Shown here: piece after piece, positions 42,949 to 52,753 of the stretch
Layout of the letters: every line of letters starts with the position of its first letter
How positions within the stretch are numbered: position 1 is the first letter of the stretch
Assembly: GCF_041751335.1 (NCBI RefSeq)
Contig: NZ_JBGSXS010000138.1
Location: 6,895 to 70,894 of the forward strand
Reading direction: 5' to 3'
Length of the DNA stretch: 64,000 nt
Origin: Aquiflexum sp041751335
GTDB lineage: Bacteria; Bacteroidota; Bacteroidia; Cytophagales; Cyclobacteriaceae
Made by a program: the position numbers and the translations under genes
Notes under the pieces: model-generated
What the model was told of the DNA's origin: nothing
The model's input: the letters and a program-made list of their open reading frames with translations, nothing else
The model's database searches: none

Positions 42949-45012
42949 ATGCTTAACATCCCAAGACCAAATATCGGTAAAATAAGTGTTTTGGTGGCCA
43001 TATTAGCTTGGTTGGCTTTACTTTTTGTCGATATCACCAGGATTTTTGAGACAGTAAACCGATTGGAGCCCAATATGGCACCACAGGTTTCCTATGTATT
43101 GGAAATACTTTTTTTCATCACCGTTTACCTCTTTTACAATTATTCCATCAATAAAAATGACGACCTCGATTTTCTGGATCTGATCTGGAGGGGTGCATCG
43201 ACAGGACTTCTGGCAACTTCTATAGCATTGTTCATCAACTTTTTTTATCAGATGCTGGGTGAAGGTAGGCTTGCAGCAGACCCTTTGTTAAGAAACTTCT
43301 TTTATCATGTCAATTTTGCCATGATTACGCTCTTCCTTATTTCCTGTTCCTTGCTTTGGAAACATCTAATTCTATATCAAAAATCCAAAAGAGTTGTACA
43401 ACAATGGCAGGCTTTTGAGATCCTGATGCTGATCAGTATGTTTTTCATATTCTTCAATGAAAACAACCTCGATTACAGTTTTCTGTTTGGATTTGTCTTT
43501 TTGGCATTTTTCTCAGCTTCTCTATCGGTCAATCTCAAATGGATACCATACCTCACTTTCAAGGAAAAATGGAAATCGATTCTGTTTTTTGTAATTATAC
43601 TGGTCTCCACCGCCTATCTTTTCTTTGAACTCTTGTCCTATAGTGGCAGCAACCTCACATTTGTCAATCTGACGGACAACCTGTTTTTGATGGGCCTGTT
43701 TGCTTTTGTATTTATTTACTCGCTTTTCAGTTTTTTGGTCACGCTTTTCAATTTGCCTACCTCATCGGTATTCGAACAGAAGCTTGTCGAAGCCATTAAT
43801 TTTCAGCGATTAAGCCAGTCCATCAAACCTGGACAAGATGAAACACAGGTGTTAGATATCCTGATAGATTCCAGTATGAGTGCCGCTTATGCAGATGCTG
43901 GTTGGCTGGAATTGCTGGACAGTGATGATAAAAAGGTGATCATTCAGGAAAGATTTATCGATGAAGATATTAGGGAAGAACTCTATGAACTTATGTCCAA
44001 CACTAGGCCATTTTCAGAGTTTAATTGGAAGGCTTCAGACAATGACACCAGAAAATACCAAGGAAAAATCCCCCACAATATTTTCAAATCAGCTATAATG
44101 ATGCCTCTCATGGTCAATTCCAAAACCATTGGGAGGCTATTTTTGATCAAAGAGGTCAAAGATGGGTTTAATAAAGAGATGATCAACATCATCAACACCT
44201 TTGTGGGACAAGCCTGTATTTCCGTCGAAAATTACAGACTACTGAACGAAGCCATCAAAAATGAACGGTATAAAGAGGAACTCAAAATTGCCCAAAGGGT
44301 ACAGCGTAGTCTCCTCCCCACCGAATTGCACCATAATGAATGTTTTGAGATCAGTGGTTTTTCCGAAGCTGCGGACGAAGTTGGGGGAGATTATTATGAA
44401 ACGAAGGAAATAAGCAGCAACCTCTTTGCCATCATTATCGGTGATGTCTCCGGCAAGGGCACCTCAGCAGCCTTTAATATGTCCCAAATGAAAGGCATAT
44501 TTCACAGCTTGGTCCAATTAAATCCCAGTCCGGGAGAATTTCTTGCAAAAGCTAATGTTGCCCTGAGCCAATGCCTTGAGAGAAATCATTTTATCACCAC
44601 CGCATATTATTTGGTGAACACCAAAATCAAAAAAATCAGGTACAGTAGGGCGGGGCATTGTCCGACACTATTTTATGATGCAAGCGTTGAAAGCTGTGAT
44701 TACCTAAGTTCAGACGGTCTTGGACTTGGAATTGTCCGCAGTGCCCTTTATGAAAATTACATCCATGAGTCAGAATTTGAATTTGAAAACGATGATGTTG
44801 TTGTCCTGTTCACAGATGGAATCATAGAAGCAAAAAATGAATCAGGAGTAGAATTTGGATACGAAAGGCTGAAAAAAACATTGATGGGCTTGCATCATTT
44901 CGGCGCCGAGGAAATTCAAAAAAAAATACTAGAACATATTTACGGATTTGTGGGGCAAAGCAATATGCCTGATGATGATTTTTCATTATTGGTCATCAAA
45001 TTTAACCCATAA
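42949..45012 (+). CDS. Membrane-bound PP2C phosphatase of RsbU/SpoIIE type with GAF domain
   Basis: This is a 687-residue signalling protein. The first about 280 residues contain about eight membrane helices, residues about 300-445 are a GAF-like sensor domain, and the C-terminal about 230 residues are a SpoIIE/RsbU PP2C phosphatase. Metal-binding motifs are VGGDYYETKEI, IIGDVSGKGTSAA, FTDGIIEAKNESG and PDDDFSLLVIKF. It would dephosphorylate the STAS protein encoded next and so release an anti-sigma-type kinase from its target. The three genes form a partner-switching operon with gaps of 27 bp and a 4-bp overlap. Confidence 0.9.
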   Translation: MLNIPRPNIGKISVLVAILAWLALLFVDITRIFETVNRLEPNMAPQVSYVLEILFFITVYLFYNYSINKNDDLDFLDLIWRGASTGLLATSIALFINFFYQMLGEGRLAADPLLRNFFYHVNFAMITLFLISCSLLWKHLILYQKSKRVVQQWQAFEILMLISMFFIFFNENNLDYSFLFGFVFLAFFSASLSVNLKWIPYLTFKEKWKSILFFVIILVSTAYLFFELLSYSGSNLTFVNLTDNLFLMGLFAFVFIYSLFSFLVTLFNLPTSSVFEQKLVEAINFQRLSQSIKPGQDETQVLDILIDSSMSAAYADAGWLELLDSDDKKVIIQERFIDEDIREELYELMSNTRPFSEFNWKASDNDTRKYQGKIPHNIFKSAIMMPLMVNSKTIGRLFLIKEVKDGFNKEMINIINTFVGQACISVENYRLLNEAIKNERYKEELKIAQRVQRSLLPTELHHNECFEISGFSEAADEVGGDYYETKEISSNLFAIIIGDVSGKGTSAAFNMSQMKGIFHSLVQLNPSPGEFLAKANVALSQCLERNHFITTAYYLVNTKIKKIRYSRAGHCPTLFYDASVESCDYLSSDGLGLGIVRSALYENYIHESEFEFENDDVVVLFTDGIIEAKNESGVEFGYERLKKTLMGLHHFGAEEIQKKILEHIYGFVGQSNMPDDDFSLLVIKFNP

Positions 45013-45039
45013 CCAATACCTACATAACGCGTATAGAAA

Positions 45040-45381
45040 ATGATGCTACAAATAGAGAAAAACATTGAAAATGACCATTCGGTACTCAGCCTTATCGGCG
45101 AAATCGATGCCAGCAATTCAGTGGAACTTGATGAGGTGATATTAGAAATGGTACAAGGCGGAGTCCGAAACCTATTGGTGGATTGCGAAAACCTGGAATA
45201 TATTTCCTCTGCCGGTCTCGGTGTATTCATGTCTTATTTGGAAGAATTTCAGGAGAAAGAAATCCGTCTTGTCATTTTTGGACTAAAGGAGAAGGTGTTT
45301 CAGGTATTTAATATCCTAGGCTTGGATCAATTGATGAAAATCAAGTCCACCAAACAGGATGCCCTTGATGAAATAATATGA
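45040..45381 (+). CDS. STAS-domain anti-anti-sigma factor (RsbV-like)
   Basis: This is a 113-residue single STAS domain protein. The phosphorylatable serine lies in NLEYISSAGLGVFMSYL (Ser56 or Ser57). Unphosphorylated RsbV-type proteins bind the RsbW-type kinase encoded immediately downstream. Its stop overlaps the next start codon by 4 bp (ATGA), a sign of translational coupling. No sigma factor gene is adjacent, so the controlled target may lie elsewhere or may not be a sigma factor. Confidence 0.9.
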   Translation: MMLQIEKNIENDHSVLSLIGEIDASNSVELDEVILEMVQGGVRNLLVDCENLEYISSAGLGVFMSYLEEFQEKEIRLVIFGLKEKVFQVFNILGLDQLMKIKSTKQDALDEII

Positions 45382-45794
45382 ATCATGAACTGAAACTATA
45401 TTGTGATACCACACGCTTATCAGACCTGAGACATTTCTTGGGAAGTATCCTTGAGGCTACACCTTTGACAGAAGTGGATCAGCATCAGGTGATCCTGGCC
45501 GTGGAAGAAGTCTGTGCAAATCTGATTATCCATTCCCATGATTGCAATCCCAAAGAATACATTAACCTGACAGTAAAGGAAAGTGATGATGTTATGATTT
45601 TTGAAATCATGGATTTTGGCCAAGGTTTCAACATCCTGGAATATCAGGAACCCGAAATTTCTTTTGTCAAGAAAACCAAGAGAAAAGGAGGTCTTGGTAT
45701 CATTCTTGTCAAAAGGATTATGGATAAAATTGAATTCGAAACCAAAGCCAACATCAATATCTGCCGCTTACACAAGATCTTGAAATCCAAATAA
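45378..45794 (+). CDS. RsbW-like serine kinase / anti-sigma factor (HATPase)
   Basis: This is a 138-residue GHKL ATPase. The N box is VEEVCANLIIHSHD, the G1 box FEIMDFGQGF, and the G2 box KGGLGIILVKRIMD. It is a lone HATPase domain as in RsbW/SpoIIAB, which phosphorylates the STAS partner and sequesters its target. The reading frame overlaps the STAS gene. No target is encoded in the vicinity. Confidence 0.88.
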   Translation: MNHELKLYCDTTRLSDLRHFLGSILEATPLTEVDQHQVILAVEEVCANLIIHSHDCNPKEYINLTVKESDDVMIFEIMDFGQGFNILEYQEPEISFVKKTKRKGGLGIILVKRIMDKIEFETKANINICRLHKILKSK

Positions 45795-45842
45795 TTGTTA
45801 ATTAAGCCATCATTAAACCCAAAGGCACCGAAATTTTTCAAT

Positions 45843-45850
45843 TAAATTTG
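45843..45850 (+). promoter_or_regulatory. -7 promoter box before the SurA-like cluster
   Basis: TAAATTTG matches TAnnTTTG, 32 bp before the ATG of the first PPIase gene, giving a leader of about 25 nt. Confidence 0.45.
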
Positions 45851-45882
45851 TAACATTGCACTGATATTCCGGACTGCCATTT

Positions 45883-47892
45883 ATGATGAATTCAAATCAA
45901 ATCAAGCTTTTATTACTCGCTTTGGTATTTTCATGTAGCCCAAAATCCACAATAAAAACAGTGGATGAGGAGCCTGATATCAAAAGTCCTCTAGTTACTA
46001 TTGGAAACGAAGAAATCTTTGCCGAGGAATTTTTATACATGCTTTCTAAAAACAGGAATTTTGATAGTCCTGATGAAAAATTAAGCGCAGCTGAGTTTGA
46101 TGAAAACTTTAGGCTTTTTGTAAATTATAAACTTAAAGTCAAAGAGGCCGAAAATCTTGGGCTTGACAAGACAGACGAGTTTTTTCAGGAATATGAAGTA
46201 TTTAAAGAGGACCTTACCCAACCTTTTTTAATCAAAAATTCCCTGCAGGAGGGTGAATTGATGAAAGCTTACAGCAGGATGAAAGAGGTGGTCAAAGCCA
46301 GCCACGTTTTGTTACAATTTCCGCCCAATGCCAGTCAGGCTGATACCATTTCTGTACTCCGGATGGCCCAGAAATTAAAAAATGATGCCGAAAACGGAGC
46401 TGACTTCAATGAACTTGCATTTGAACATTCCGACGATCCATCTGCCAAGGATAACAAAGGAAGTTTGGGTTATTTCACCGCACTTCAGATGGTGTCCCCT
46501 TTTGAAGATGCTGCATTTGGCCTTGAAGTAGGTCAGATATCTGACCCTGTCCTGACCAACTTTGGATATCATATAATAAGGTTGGAAGACAGAAAGCCTA
46601 ATCCAGGTGAAATAAGGGTATCCCACATTCTTGTCCGAACCCCAGCCAATGACCCTGTCAGCGAAGAGCGGGCCTTGAGAAAAGTGGGGGAAATATATGC
46701 TGAACTTCAAAAACCTGAGAGTATTTGGGAAGAAATCTGCCAATCGTATTCTGAGGATCCCGGCACCAAAAATACCGGGGGGGCATTGCCTTGGATAGGT
46801 TTTGGTTCAGTGATTCCCGAATTTGAAAGGGTTGCGTTTGCTCTTTCGGAAGAAGGGGAAATATCCCCACCGGTCAAAACACCCTACGGATACCACATTA
46901 TCAGGTTGGAAGAAAAGAAACCCCTCGATTCGTATGAAGAGTTGGAGGAGATGATCAAATCCAGGATATTAAGGGACAGCAGGTCGTCCCTGATACAGTC
47001 CCAGGTTGTAGCTATTCAAAAATCAAGGTATGGTTTTGAAGAAAATGAAAAACTGGCTGCCCTCCTTGAAGAGACCTTTACTCAAAATCAAAGAAAGGAT
47101 GTGCCTGATATCCTGCTGGAAAGAAACCTAATTGACTCAGTGCTATTTAGCATTCCTGATCATTCCAAAACTGTTGGTGATCTTTTGGATTTTATGAATT
47201 CAGAAAAACAGGTGATTCGTACCAATCCCCAGAATTACTTTTCCAATTGGTATGAGAAATTTATAGAAGTCAATTTATACGAAGCAGAGATACGAGACCT
47301 TTCTGAAAATAATCATGAATACAGGTTACTGATACAAGAATACCGTGACGGTATCCTGCTGTTTTCGCTAATGAATGATCAGGTGTGGCAAAAAGCAATT
47401 GAGGACAGTTTAGGTCAAGTGAAATTCTATGAAGAAAATTTGGATCGGTACCAATGGAAGAACAGGGTTGAGGCCCTTATAATCACAATGGGGAAAGAGG
47501 AAAGTACCCCTGCTGTTCGTAGGTTCCTTTCCGACAAAAAATACATGTCAAACCTAGGTGACCGTCTTGAGAACACATTTCTTTTGAACAATCCGCTCGC
47601 CTTTACCTTTACAGATGGCATATTCGAAATAGAATCTCATCCTGTATTGATGCGGGCAGATATTAACAAAACCTTCCAAGAGATCAAAGTCGACAACAAA
47701 ACGCATTTTGTTGTCGTTGGAGAAAAACCCGGTCCTGGACCGAAAAAATATGAAGAAACAAGGGGAAAAGTCATTCAGGATTATCAGGAATATCTCGATA
47801 AAAAACTCATTGCCACTTTGAAAGAAAATTACATCATTCAAGTTGATGAGGATGAGAAACAAAAAATATTCGATGCTACAGTCAACAAATAA
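45883..47892 (+). CDS. Periplasmic peptidyl-prolyl isomerase lipoprotein with two parvulin domains
   Basis: This is a 669-residue SurA/PpiC-like lipoprotein (lipobox VFSC, Cys18). An N-terminal SurA-like chaperone region is followed by two rotamase domains, about residues 135-245 (KASHVLLQFPPNASQ, GSLGYFTALQMVSPFEDAAF) and about 250-360 (RVSHILVRTPANDP, GGALPWIGFGSVIPEFERVAF). A C-terminal helical region follows. It probably escorts outer-membrane proteins across the periplasm. It is first of a three-gene chaperone cluster whose members overlap each other. Confidence 0.88.
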   Translation: MMNSNQIKLLLLALVFSCSPKSTIKTVDEEPDIKSPLVTIGNEEIFAEEFLYMLSKNRNFDSPDEKLSAAEFDENFRLFVNYKLKVKEAENLGLDKTDEFFQEYEVFKEDLTQPFLIKNSLQEGELMKAYSRMKEVVKASHVLLQFPPNASQADTISVLRMAQKLKNDAENGADFNELAFEHSDDPSAKDNKGSLGYFTALQMVSPFEDAAFGLEVGQISDPVLTNFGYHIIRLEDRKPNPGEIRVSHILVRTPANDPVSEERALRKVGEIYAELQKPESIWEEICQSYSEDPGTKNTGGALPWIGFGSVIPEFERVAFALSEEGEISPPVKTPYGYHIIRLEEKKPLDSYEELEEMIKSRILRDSRSSLIQSQVVAIQKSRYGFEENEKLAALLEETFTQNQRKDVPDILLERNLIDSVLFSIPDHSKTVGDLLDFMNSEKQVIRTNPQNYFSNWYEKFIEVNLYEAEIRDLSENNHEYRLLIQEYRDGILLFSLMNDQVWQKAIEDSLGQVKFYEENLDRYQWKNRVEALIITMGKEESTPAVRRFLSDKKYMSNLGDRLENTFLLNNPLAFTFTDGIFEIESHPVLMRADINKTFQEIKVDNKTHFVVVGEKPGPGPKKYEETRGKVIQDYQEYLDKKLIATLKENYIIQVDEDEKQKIFDATVNK

Positions 47893-48751
47893 ATATTTGT
47901 TTCTAGCATTGATGATAAGCATTTCATCTTGTGATTTATTTAAGTTCAAATCCTTGGAAGATGCTGAGGAAGACCCCATCATCGCCAGTGTTGGCAACCA
48001 TAACTTAAGGAAATCAGAACTTGCCTTCATCAAAGGTGAAACCAATACAGCTGAAGACAGTACAAATATTGCAGGGCGATATGTTCAATCTTGGATAAGA
48101 AAGCAATTAATGATCATAGAAGCCGGCAAATCAATGTCATTTGATGAAGCCGAGATCAACAGAAAACTCTTAGACTACAAATATGCCCTGATGGTATATG
48201 AGTTTGAAAAGAAATATGTAGAGGATAATCTTTCCCGAGAAATTACTCAAAAAGAGATTGAAGATTATTATCAGGCCAATCAGGCCAATTTCAGCCTCAA
48301 GGAAATCATTGTCCGGACCAATTTTCTGAAAACTGATATCGCTGCCACTGCTCAGAACCGAAACTTGGAAAAACTCCTGAGGTCAAACAATCCAGCAGAT
48401 GGAAGTGCCTTAAGGGATTTGGCTTCCAAACAGGCCAGTAATTACTTTCTTGAAGATTCTACTTGGGTCAGATTTGAGGATATAATCATCAATACGCCAT
48501 TGGCCAACCATGCCAATAAAGTGGAACTTCTCAGAAATAATAAACTGATCATTACCGATGATGAAAGGTACCGGTACTATTTCAAAATACTGGAATACAA
48601 ATTGCAGGACCAGTTTCCCCCGCTCGAATTTGTCAGGGATGAAATCACCAAGATTCTGACCAATAGAAAAAGAATTGTCTTGGTGGAACAACTGCAAAAA
48701 GAAATTTACAACAGAGCATTAGAAAATGAAGCGTTTACAATATATGAATAG
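47873..48751 (+). CDS. SurA-like chaperone lipoprotein without parvulin domain
   Basis: This is a 292-residue lipoprotein from ATG 47873 (MLQSTNKYLFLALMISISSC, Cys20). The start overlaps the previous gene by 20 bp; a longer frame exists but lacks a clean signal. SurA-type features include VGNHNLRKSELAFIK near the N-terminus and the helix IEDYYQANQANFSLKEIIV. No rotamase GG...F signature is present, so it is probably a chaperone without isomerase activity. Its location between two true parvulin proteins suggests the three act together. Confidence 0.72.
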   Translation: MLQSTNKYLFLALMISISSCDLFKFKSLEDAEEDPIIASVGNHNLRKSELAFIKGETNTAEDSTNIAGRYVQSWIRKQLMIIEAGKSMSFDEAEINRKLLDYKYALMVYEFEKKYVEDNLSREITQKEIEDYYQANQANFSLKEIIVRTNFLKTDIAATAQNRNLEKLLRSNNPADGSALRDLASKQASNYFLEDSTWVRFEDIIINTPLANHANKVELLRNNKLIITDDERYRYYFKILEYKLQDQFPPLEFVRDEITKILTNRKRIVLVEQLQKEIYNRALENEAFTIYE

Positions 48752-50132
48752 GTTTAGTTTGAAGTATTTAATTGTCATTTCCCTTGTTCAACTATTGGTT
48801 ACTGTGGGATTTTCCCAAACCGAAACTGCCCAAGAGGCAGCTAGACCAACCGGTCAGGTTTTGGACAAAATTGTGGCAAAAGTCAATAATTATATCCTGT
48901 TGGAATCTGAAGTGCAGAAGGCATATATGGAAGCTATTTCTCAATCCCAGCAGGGATTTGAAGCCCCAAGTAGGTGTGAAGTTTTTGAATCCCTTATGAT
49001 CAACAAACTGATGGTGGCCAAAGCAGAGCTCGATTCTGTCATGGTATCCGATGCAGAGGTCATGTTTCAAGCTGACCAAAGATTCAGTATGGTGATGGCA
49101 CAGTTTGGTGGAGATGAAGAGATGTTTATTGAAGTTTATGGTAAAACATCCGACCAGTTGAAGGCTGAGATTGAAGACTTGCTCAAGGAACAGATGATAG
49201 TCCAGAAAATGCAGGGAAAAATTACGGAAGGCCTTACCATCTCACCTGCTGAAGTAAGAAAATTTTATACAGCCATTCCCAGAGATTCGCTCCCCTTTTT
49301 CTCCGCTGAGGTAATTGTTGGTCAGATCGTCAAACGCCCTGAAGTCAACCGCGCCACTAAAGACAGTGTGGCAAACCAACTCAGCATCTTCAAAGAAATG
49401 ATCAATGAAGGCACCTCTGATTTTAAAACCCTAGCAACCCAATATTCACAAGATCCTGGATCCGCTGTTCAGGGAGGTGAACTGGGATTTTTCAGAAGGG
49501 GTGAATTGGCCCCTGAATATGAAGCTACTGCCTTAGGACTAAGACCTGGGGAAATCAGTGATCCTGTAGAAACCATGTTTGGATTTCACATGATTCAGCT
49601 ATTGGAAAGGAGGGGAAATACATTCAATACCCGTCATATTCTACTCAGGCCTGAACCTTCCGAAATCGACATCCAAAAGGCAGAACGTTTTTTGGATAGT
49701 TTAAGAAATCTGATTGTCGATAAAAAAATAGAATTTGCAAAGGCAGCTAAGGATAATTCGGATGACAGAAATACTTCTGACAACGGCGGTTTTTTCACGG
49801 ACCCCAATACACAATCAAACAGGTTGACTTTAAGGACCCTAGAAGATCCCATTCTCTATTTCACATTGGATAGTATGCAGGTGGGTACAGTCACCAAGCC
49901 ATTGCGATATGAAGATGAACGAAATGGACCACAGGTAAGGATTCTTTATTACAGAGAAAAATTCCCGGCACATCGCGCCAATTTGGATGATGATTATGAA
50001 AAATTAAAAGCGGCAACCCGGAGAAAAAAAGAAGAGGGGATTTTGGGCCGATGGTTCGTTTTGGCCAAGGAGGATGTCTTCATAGATATTGATCCTTCCT
50101 ATGATAGATGTGAAGTATTGAAGGGTAAATAA
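48726..50132 (+). CDS. SurA-like peptidyl-prolyl isomerase
   Basis: This is a 468-residue secreted SurA-family protein. A signal peptide ends near VTVGFSQ. The N-terminal SurA region (LDKIVAKVNNYILLESEVQ) is the closest match to true SurA. Rotamase domain 1 (about residues 185-300) contains GGELGFFRRGELAPEYEATA. A weaker domain 2 follows (NTRHILLRPEPSEI, DNGGFFTDP). Start could be 48726 or the ATG at 48744; both overlap the upstream stop. It probably guides beta-barrel proteins to the Bam machinery. A compact terminator follows. Confidence 0.9.
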   Translation: MKRLQYMNRFSLKYLIVISLVQLLVTVGFSQTETAQEAARPTGQVLDKIVAKVNNYILLESEVQKAYMEAISQSQQGFEAPSRCEVFESLMINKLMVAKAELDSVMVSDAEVMFQADQRFSMVMAQFGGDEEMFIEVYGKTSDQLKAEIEDLLKEQMIVQKMQGKITEGLTISPAEVRKFYTAIPRDSLPFFSAEVIVGQIVKRPEVNRATKDSVANQLSIFKEMINEGTSDFKTLATQYSQDPGSAVQGGELGFFRRGELAPEYEATALGLRPGEISDPVETMFGFHMIQLLERRGNTFNTRHILLRPEPSEIDIQKAERFLDSLRNLIVDKKIEFAKAAKDNSDDRNTSDNGGFFTDPNTQSNRLTLRTLEDPILYFTLDSMQVGTVTKPLRYEDERNGPQVRILYYREKFPAHRANLDDDYEKLKAATRRKKEEGILGRWFVLAKEDVFIDIDPSYDRCEVLKGK

Positions 50133-50151
50133 TTTTGGGAAGTAAAAAAAG

Positions 50152-50212
50152 AAAGTCGGAAGACTAAGAAAGCCAACTAATCAAATGTTGGCAATTGGCC
50201 TTCCGACTTTTT
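50152..50212 (+). terminator. Terminator after the SurA-like cluster
   Basis: AAAGTCGGAAG (50152-50162) pairs with CTTCCGACTTT (50200-50210) and is followed by TT. An inner GCCAAC/GTTGGC hairpin lies in the loop, so the structure is a stacked double hairpin. Confidence 0.75.
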
Positions 50213-50338
50213 CATTGATTCAGTTTATTGAAGATTTGCTTACGCTACTATTGCTTCTTTTTCCACCGCGACAACTTTTTCGAGGGCTTGGGAAATATCC
50301 CAAATAATATCAGATAATGCTCATTACTTCGCATGATC

Positions 50339-50677
50339 TCAACCGACCTTGCTCATAATCTCTCCATAGGTGATCCCCATATGGCTGTTGTCATAGACGG
50401 CAATTCCATTTTTAATCAGAATAACTTGCGGGGATTGATGGTATACGCCGAATTCCTGGGCAATTTTATTGGAAATATCCCGATAACTGATCAGATCTAA
50501 AAAATAAGGAGAAACCTTTTCGAAATCCGTATCCTTCCAATTTCTGTTCAGTCTGTCAAATGCCATACTGCTGATGGAACACCTACTTGAATGTTTAAAA
50601 ATCAGCACAGGCTTCTCTTGACTTTGCTTCTTTAGAGCTTCTAGTTGTCCTACATTTTCTATTCTTTGCCAATTCAT
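50339..50677 (-). CDS. ytxJ: Bacillithiol-system redox protein YtxJ
   Basis: This is a 112-residue thioredoxin-fold protein of the YtxJ family (DUF2847), predicted to act as a monothiol bacilliredoxin in organisms using bacillithiol. The active-site stretch is IFKHSSRCSISSMAF with single Cys33, matching the characteristic HSxRCxIS motif. The cis-proline region is YHQSPQVILIKNG. It is a single gene preceded by a promoter-like box. Presence implies that this organism makes bacillithiol; the synthesis genes are not in this window. Confidence 0.88.
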   Translation of the reverse strand: MNWQRIENVGQLEALKKQSQEKPVLIFKHSSRCSISSMAFDRLNRNWKDTDFEKVSPYFLDLISYRDISNKIAQEFGVYHQSPQVILIKNGIAVYDNSHMGITYGEIMSKVG

Positions 50678-51013
50678 ATTCTTAAATTTTCTTAATCTAG
50701 ATCAGTCATTCAATAATTTTGAATCAAAAATAGTTCCTTTCATGTAATTTTGCTGTTTGAAATACGACGTTCCTTTTAATAAAGGTATGCTTCTTGCAAT
50801 TGAAGCTTATTGTTTCTTTGTCAGGTTTTGGCAAATGAATAAAACAATATGATTAACTGCTTTCTTACCAGCAACCACTGAAACCAGGTTGATGGGCCAA
50901 ATGAAAATATTGTTGTCTCAAGACAGCTTTCTATGGACAATTATCATCGATTCAAGGTTTGTATTTCTTACGACTGACAAATTGAGATAATCATTACTAA
51001 CTACCAATGATTT
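50678..51013. other. Intergenic region without clear genes
   Basis: The 336-bp gap separates the divergent YtxJ and DUF4403 genes. On the minus strand TATTTTTG (50725-50732) matches the -7 consensus about 48 bp before ytxJ. The small palindrome TTCAATAATTTTGAA lies next to it (about 50709). Nothing else with recognisable structure was seen. Confidence 0.4.
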
Positions 51014-52414
51014 ATGAAATCCACAAGTATCAAAATTCTGATCATATTATCTTTCCTTATCAATACTTCCTGCAAAAGTATCAAGCCAGACAGAGCTCCC
51101 GCCGCTTCGTTGATTGATTTGCCCAGTTCCCGCTCTACGGTTAACATACCGATTGTTATTCCGCTATCCTACTTGGAAAATAATCTGAATCAAGACTGGA
51201 GCAGTAAACTTTTTGCCGACAAAGGCCTCCCTCTTGGTGGGGGGATGTTTGCAGATCTGAATGTTACAAGAACAGGGAAGATTTCTTTGAGAGGATCTGA
51301 AAACAATACCATCAATGTCAAGGTGCCCATGAACATCATCGGTGACCTGAAAATCGAAAAAAAAGTGTTTGGCCAGAACCTGTCCACGAATTTCCCTTTC
51401 AATGAAAACCTGATTCCAGAGATCAGCTTTACACCTGAAATCGGCAGCAATTGGGACCTGAATGTCAAAAATCTCCAGATCAACAGCTCGGGAAGATCCA
51501 TGAAATACAACCTTTTGGGTTTTGAAATTGATTTGGATCCCTTGGTAAAAGGACAATTGCAAAAGGTATTGGACAACCAACTTTCGGCCTCTAATTTGAG
51601 TCGGCTTGACTTTAAGCACATAGCCCAGGAGACATGGGATGCTTTTTCTGAACCTTACACGGTAGTTCAGAACGGGATTACAGCGCATTTTTATTCGGTA
51701 CCGGACAGGATAATGGTCAAAGAAGAGATCACCGTCGACCAAGAGTTAATCCTATATTTGGGTTTGGAGGGAGAAATGTTTTCAAAACTAGGCTCTAAAC
51801 CAATAATAGAAAAAAAAGACCTTCCCGATATTACCGTGAATGAAAGCAAAGAAAATCAGATTGACCTTGTTCTACCTTTGACCATCCCCTACCAGGATCT
51901 GGATGAATACCTCAATTCCACTTTTTCCGGTCAGCAAATCCGGACCAACAGAACAACAGTGATTTTTCCTTCCAATCTGACAACCCAAAAATACGGTGAT
52001 AAAACCCTCTTGAGTATGGATTTCAAAGCTGTAAGAGATGGGAAGAAAGATGTAGAAGGGAAAATGTATTTTGCAGGGAAGCCGGTATTTGACCAAGAAT
52101 CTGAATCACTGATTTTTGAAGAACCTCAATTTGATGTGAACACAGGGGACTTTTTTTCCAATCTGGGAATCAGGCTCAGAAAAGGCAAAATCCAAAGACA
52201 AATCAAGAAATTAGCCGTATTGCCCATTGGTGAATTGATGGACAATGCGCGGAAGGAAATGGCAGAACAGGGATATTTCGAAACTGATTTTGCGAATTTT
52301 AAGGTATTGAACCCCAGTTTGGATGTGGAAGGGATATACAGCACAGCTGAGGACATCAGGGTGTTTATCAGGAGTCAGGGAAAAATGGATGTGCAATTGA
52401 AGGATGTGAGGTAG
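51014..52414 (+). CDS. DUF4403 family lipoprotein
   Basis: This is a 466-residue lipoprotein (LSFLINTSCKS, Cys20) of the DUF4403 family. It shows the family pattern of two similar halves, each starting with a STVNIPIVIPLSYLENNLN or IDLVLPLTIPYQDLDEYLN stretch, suggesting a duplicated beta-rich domain possibly related to lipid-binding (BPI/SMP-like) folds. The function is unknown. It stands alone, with no operon partners. The duplication can be seen directly in the sequence; the fold is inference. Confidence 0.82.
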   Translation: MKSTSIKILIILSFLINTSCKSIKPDRAPAASLIDLPSSRSTVNIPIVIPLSYLENNLNQDWSSKLFADKGLPLGGGMFADLNVTRTGKISLRGSENNTINVKVPMNIIGDLKIEKKVFGQNLSTNFPFNENLIPEISFTPEIGSNWDLNVKNLQINSSGRSMKYNLLGFEIDLDPLVKGQLQKVLDNQLSASNLSRLDFKHIAQETWDAFSEPYTVVQNGITAHFYSVPDRIMVKEEITVDQELILYLGLEGEMFSKLGSKPIIEKKDLPDITVNESKENQIDLVLPLTIPYQDLDEYLNSTFSGQQIRTNRTTVIFPSNLTTQKYGDKTLLSMDFKAVRDGKKDVEGKMYFAGKPVFDQESESLIFEEPQFDVNTGDFFSNLGIRLRKGKIQRQIKKLAVLPIGELMDNARKEMAEQGYFETDFANFKVLNPSLDVEGIYSTAEDIRVFIRSQGKMDVQLKDVR

Positions 52415-52753
52415 TCTGGTTGGGTTAGGTCAGGTTTGGACGCTTTAGGAGTATCTCCAAGTTGCATCAGGTTTAATAATTGGGAGATGACCGATGTCGG
52501 TTGACCGATGTTGGGGGCTCGAAAAACCACGAAGTGCCAGCGAGTCCTTTAAGGCTGGATTAAACTTTTAAGAACTTGATAGCTGGAAAACTGGAAGGAA
52601 AACTTTTACAAACTAACTAATGTTTAACAATTTCTTTTATCAATGCGGATTCTTATATTGATGCTAAGGAAATCAACCTGGGCATCCGGTTCGAAGTAAA
52701 TATTCGCTGATTAAACATGTCTTTTGTATCTTAACATAAAATTTGGAGCCCTA
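52415..52753. other. Noncoding region before the DUF6922/AbiEii module
   Basis: The gap carries short repeats (GACCGATGTCGGTTGACCGATGTTG at about 52488 onward, two copies of GACCGATGT) and fragments typical of degraded intergenic repeats. No gene, tRNA or mobile-element signature is seen. The palindrome TCCCGATAGCTATCGGGA on the other side of the module (53699-53716) means both flanks hold repeat-like DNA. Confidence 0.4.

Noticed and set aside
52680..52705. GGTTCGAAGT resembling a tRNA T loop
   Set aside because: No closing T stem or acceptor stem of a tRNA exists around it.
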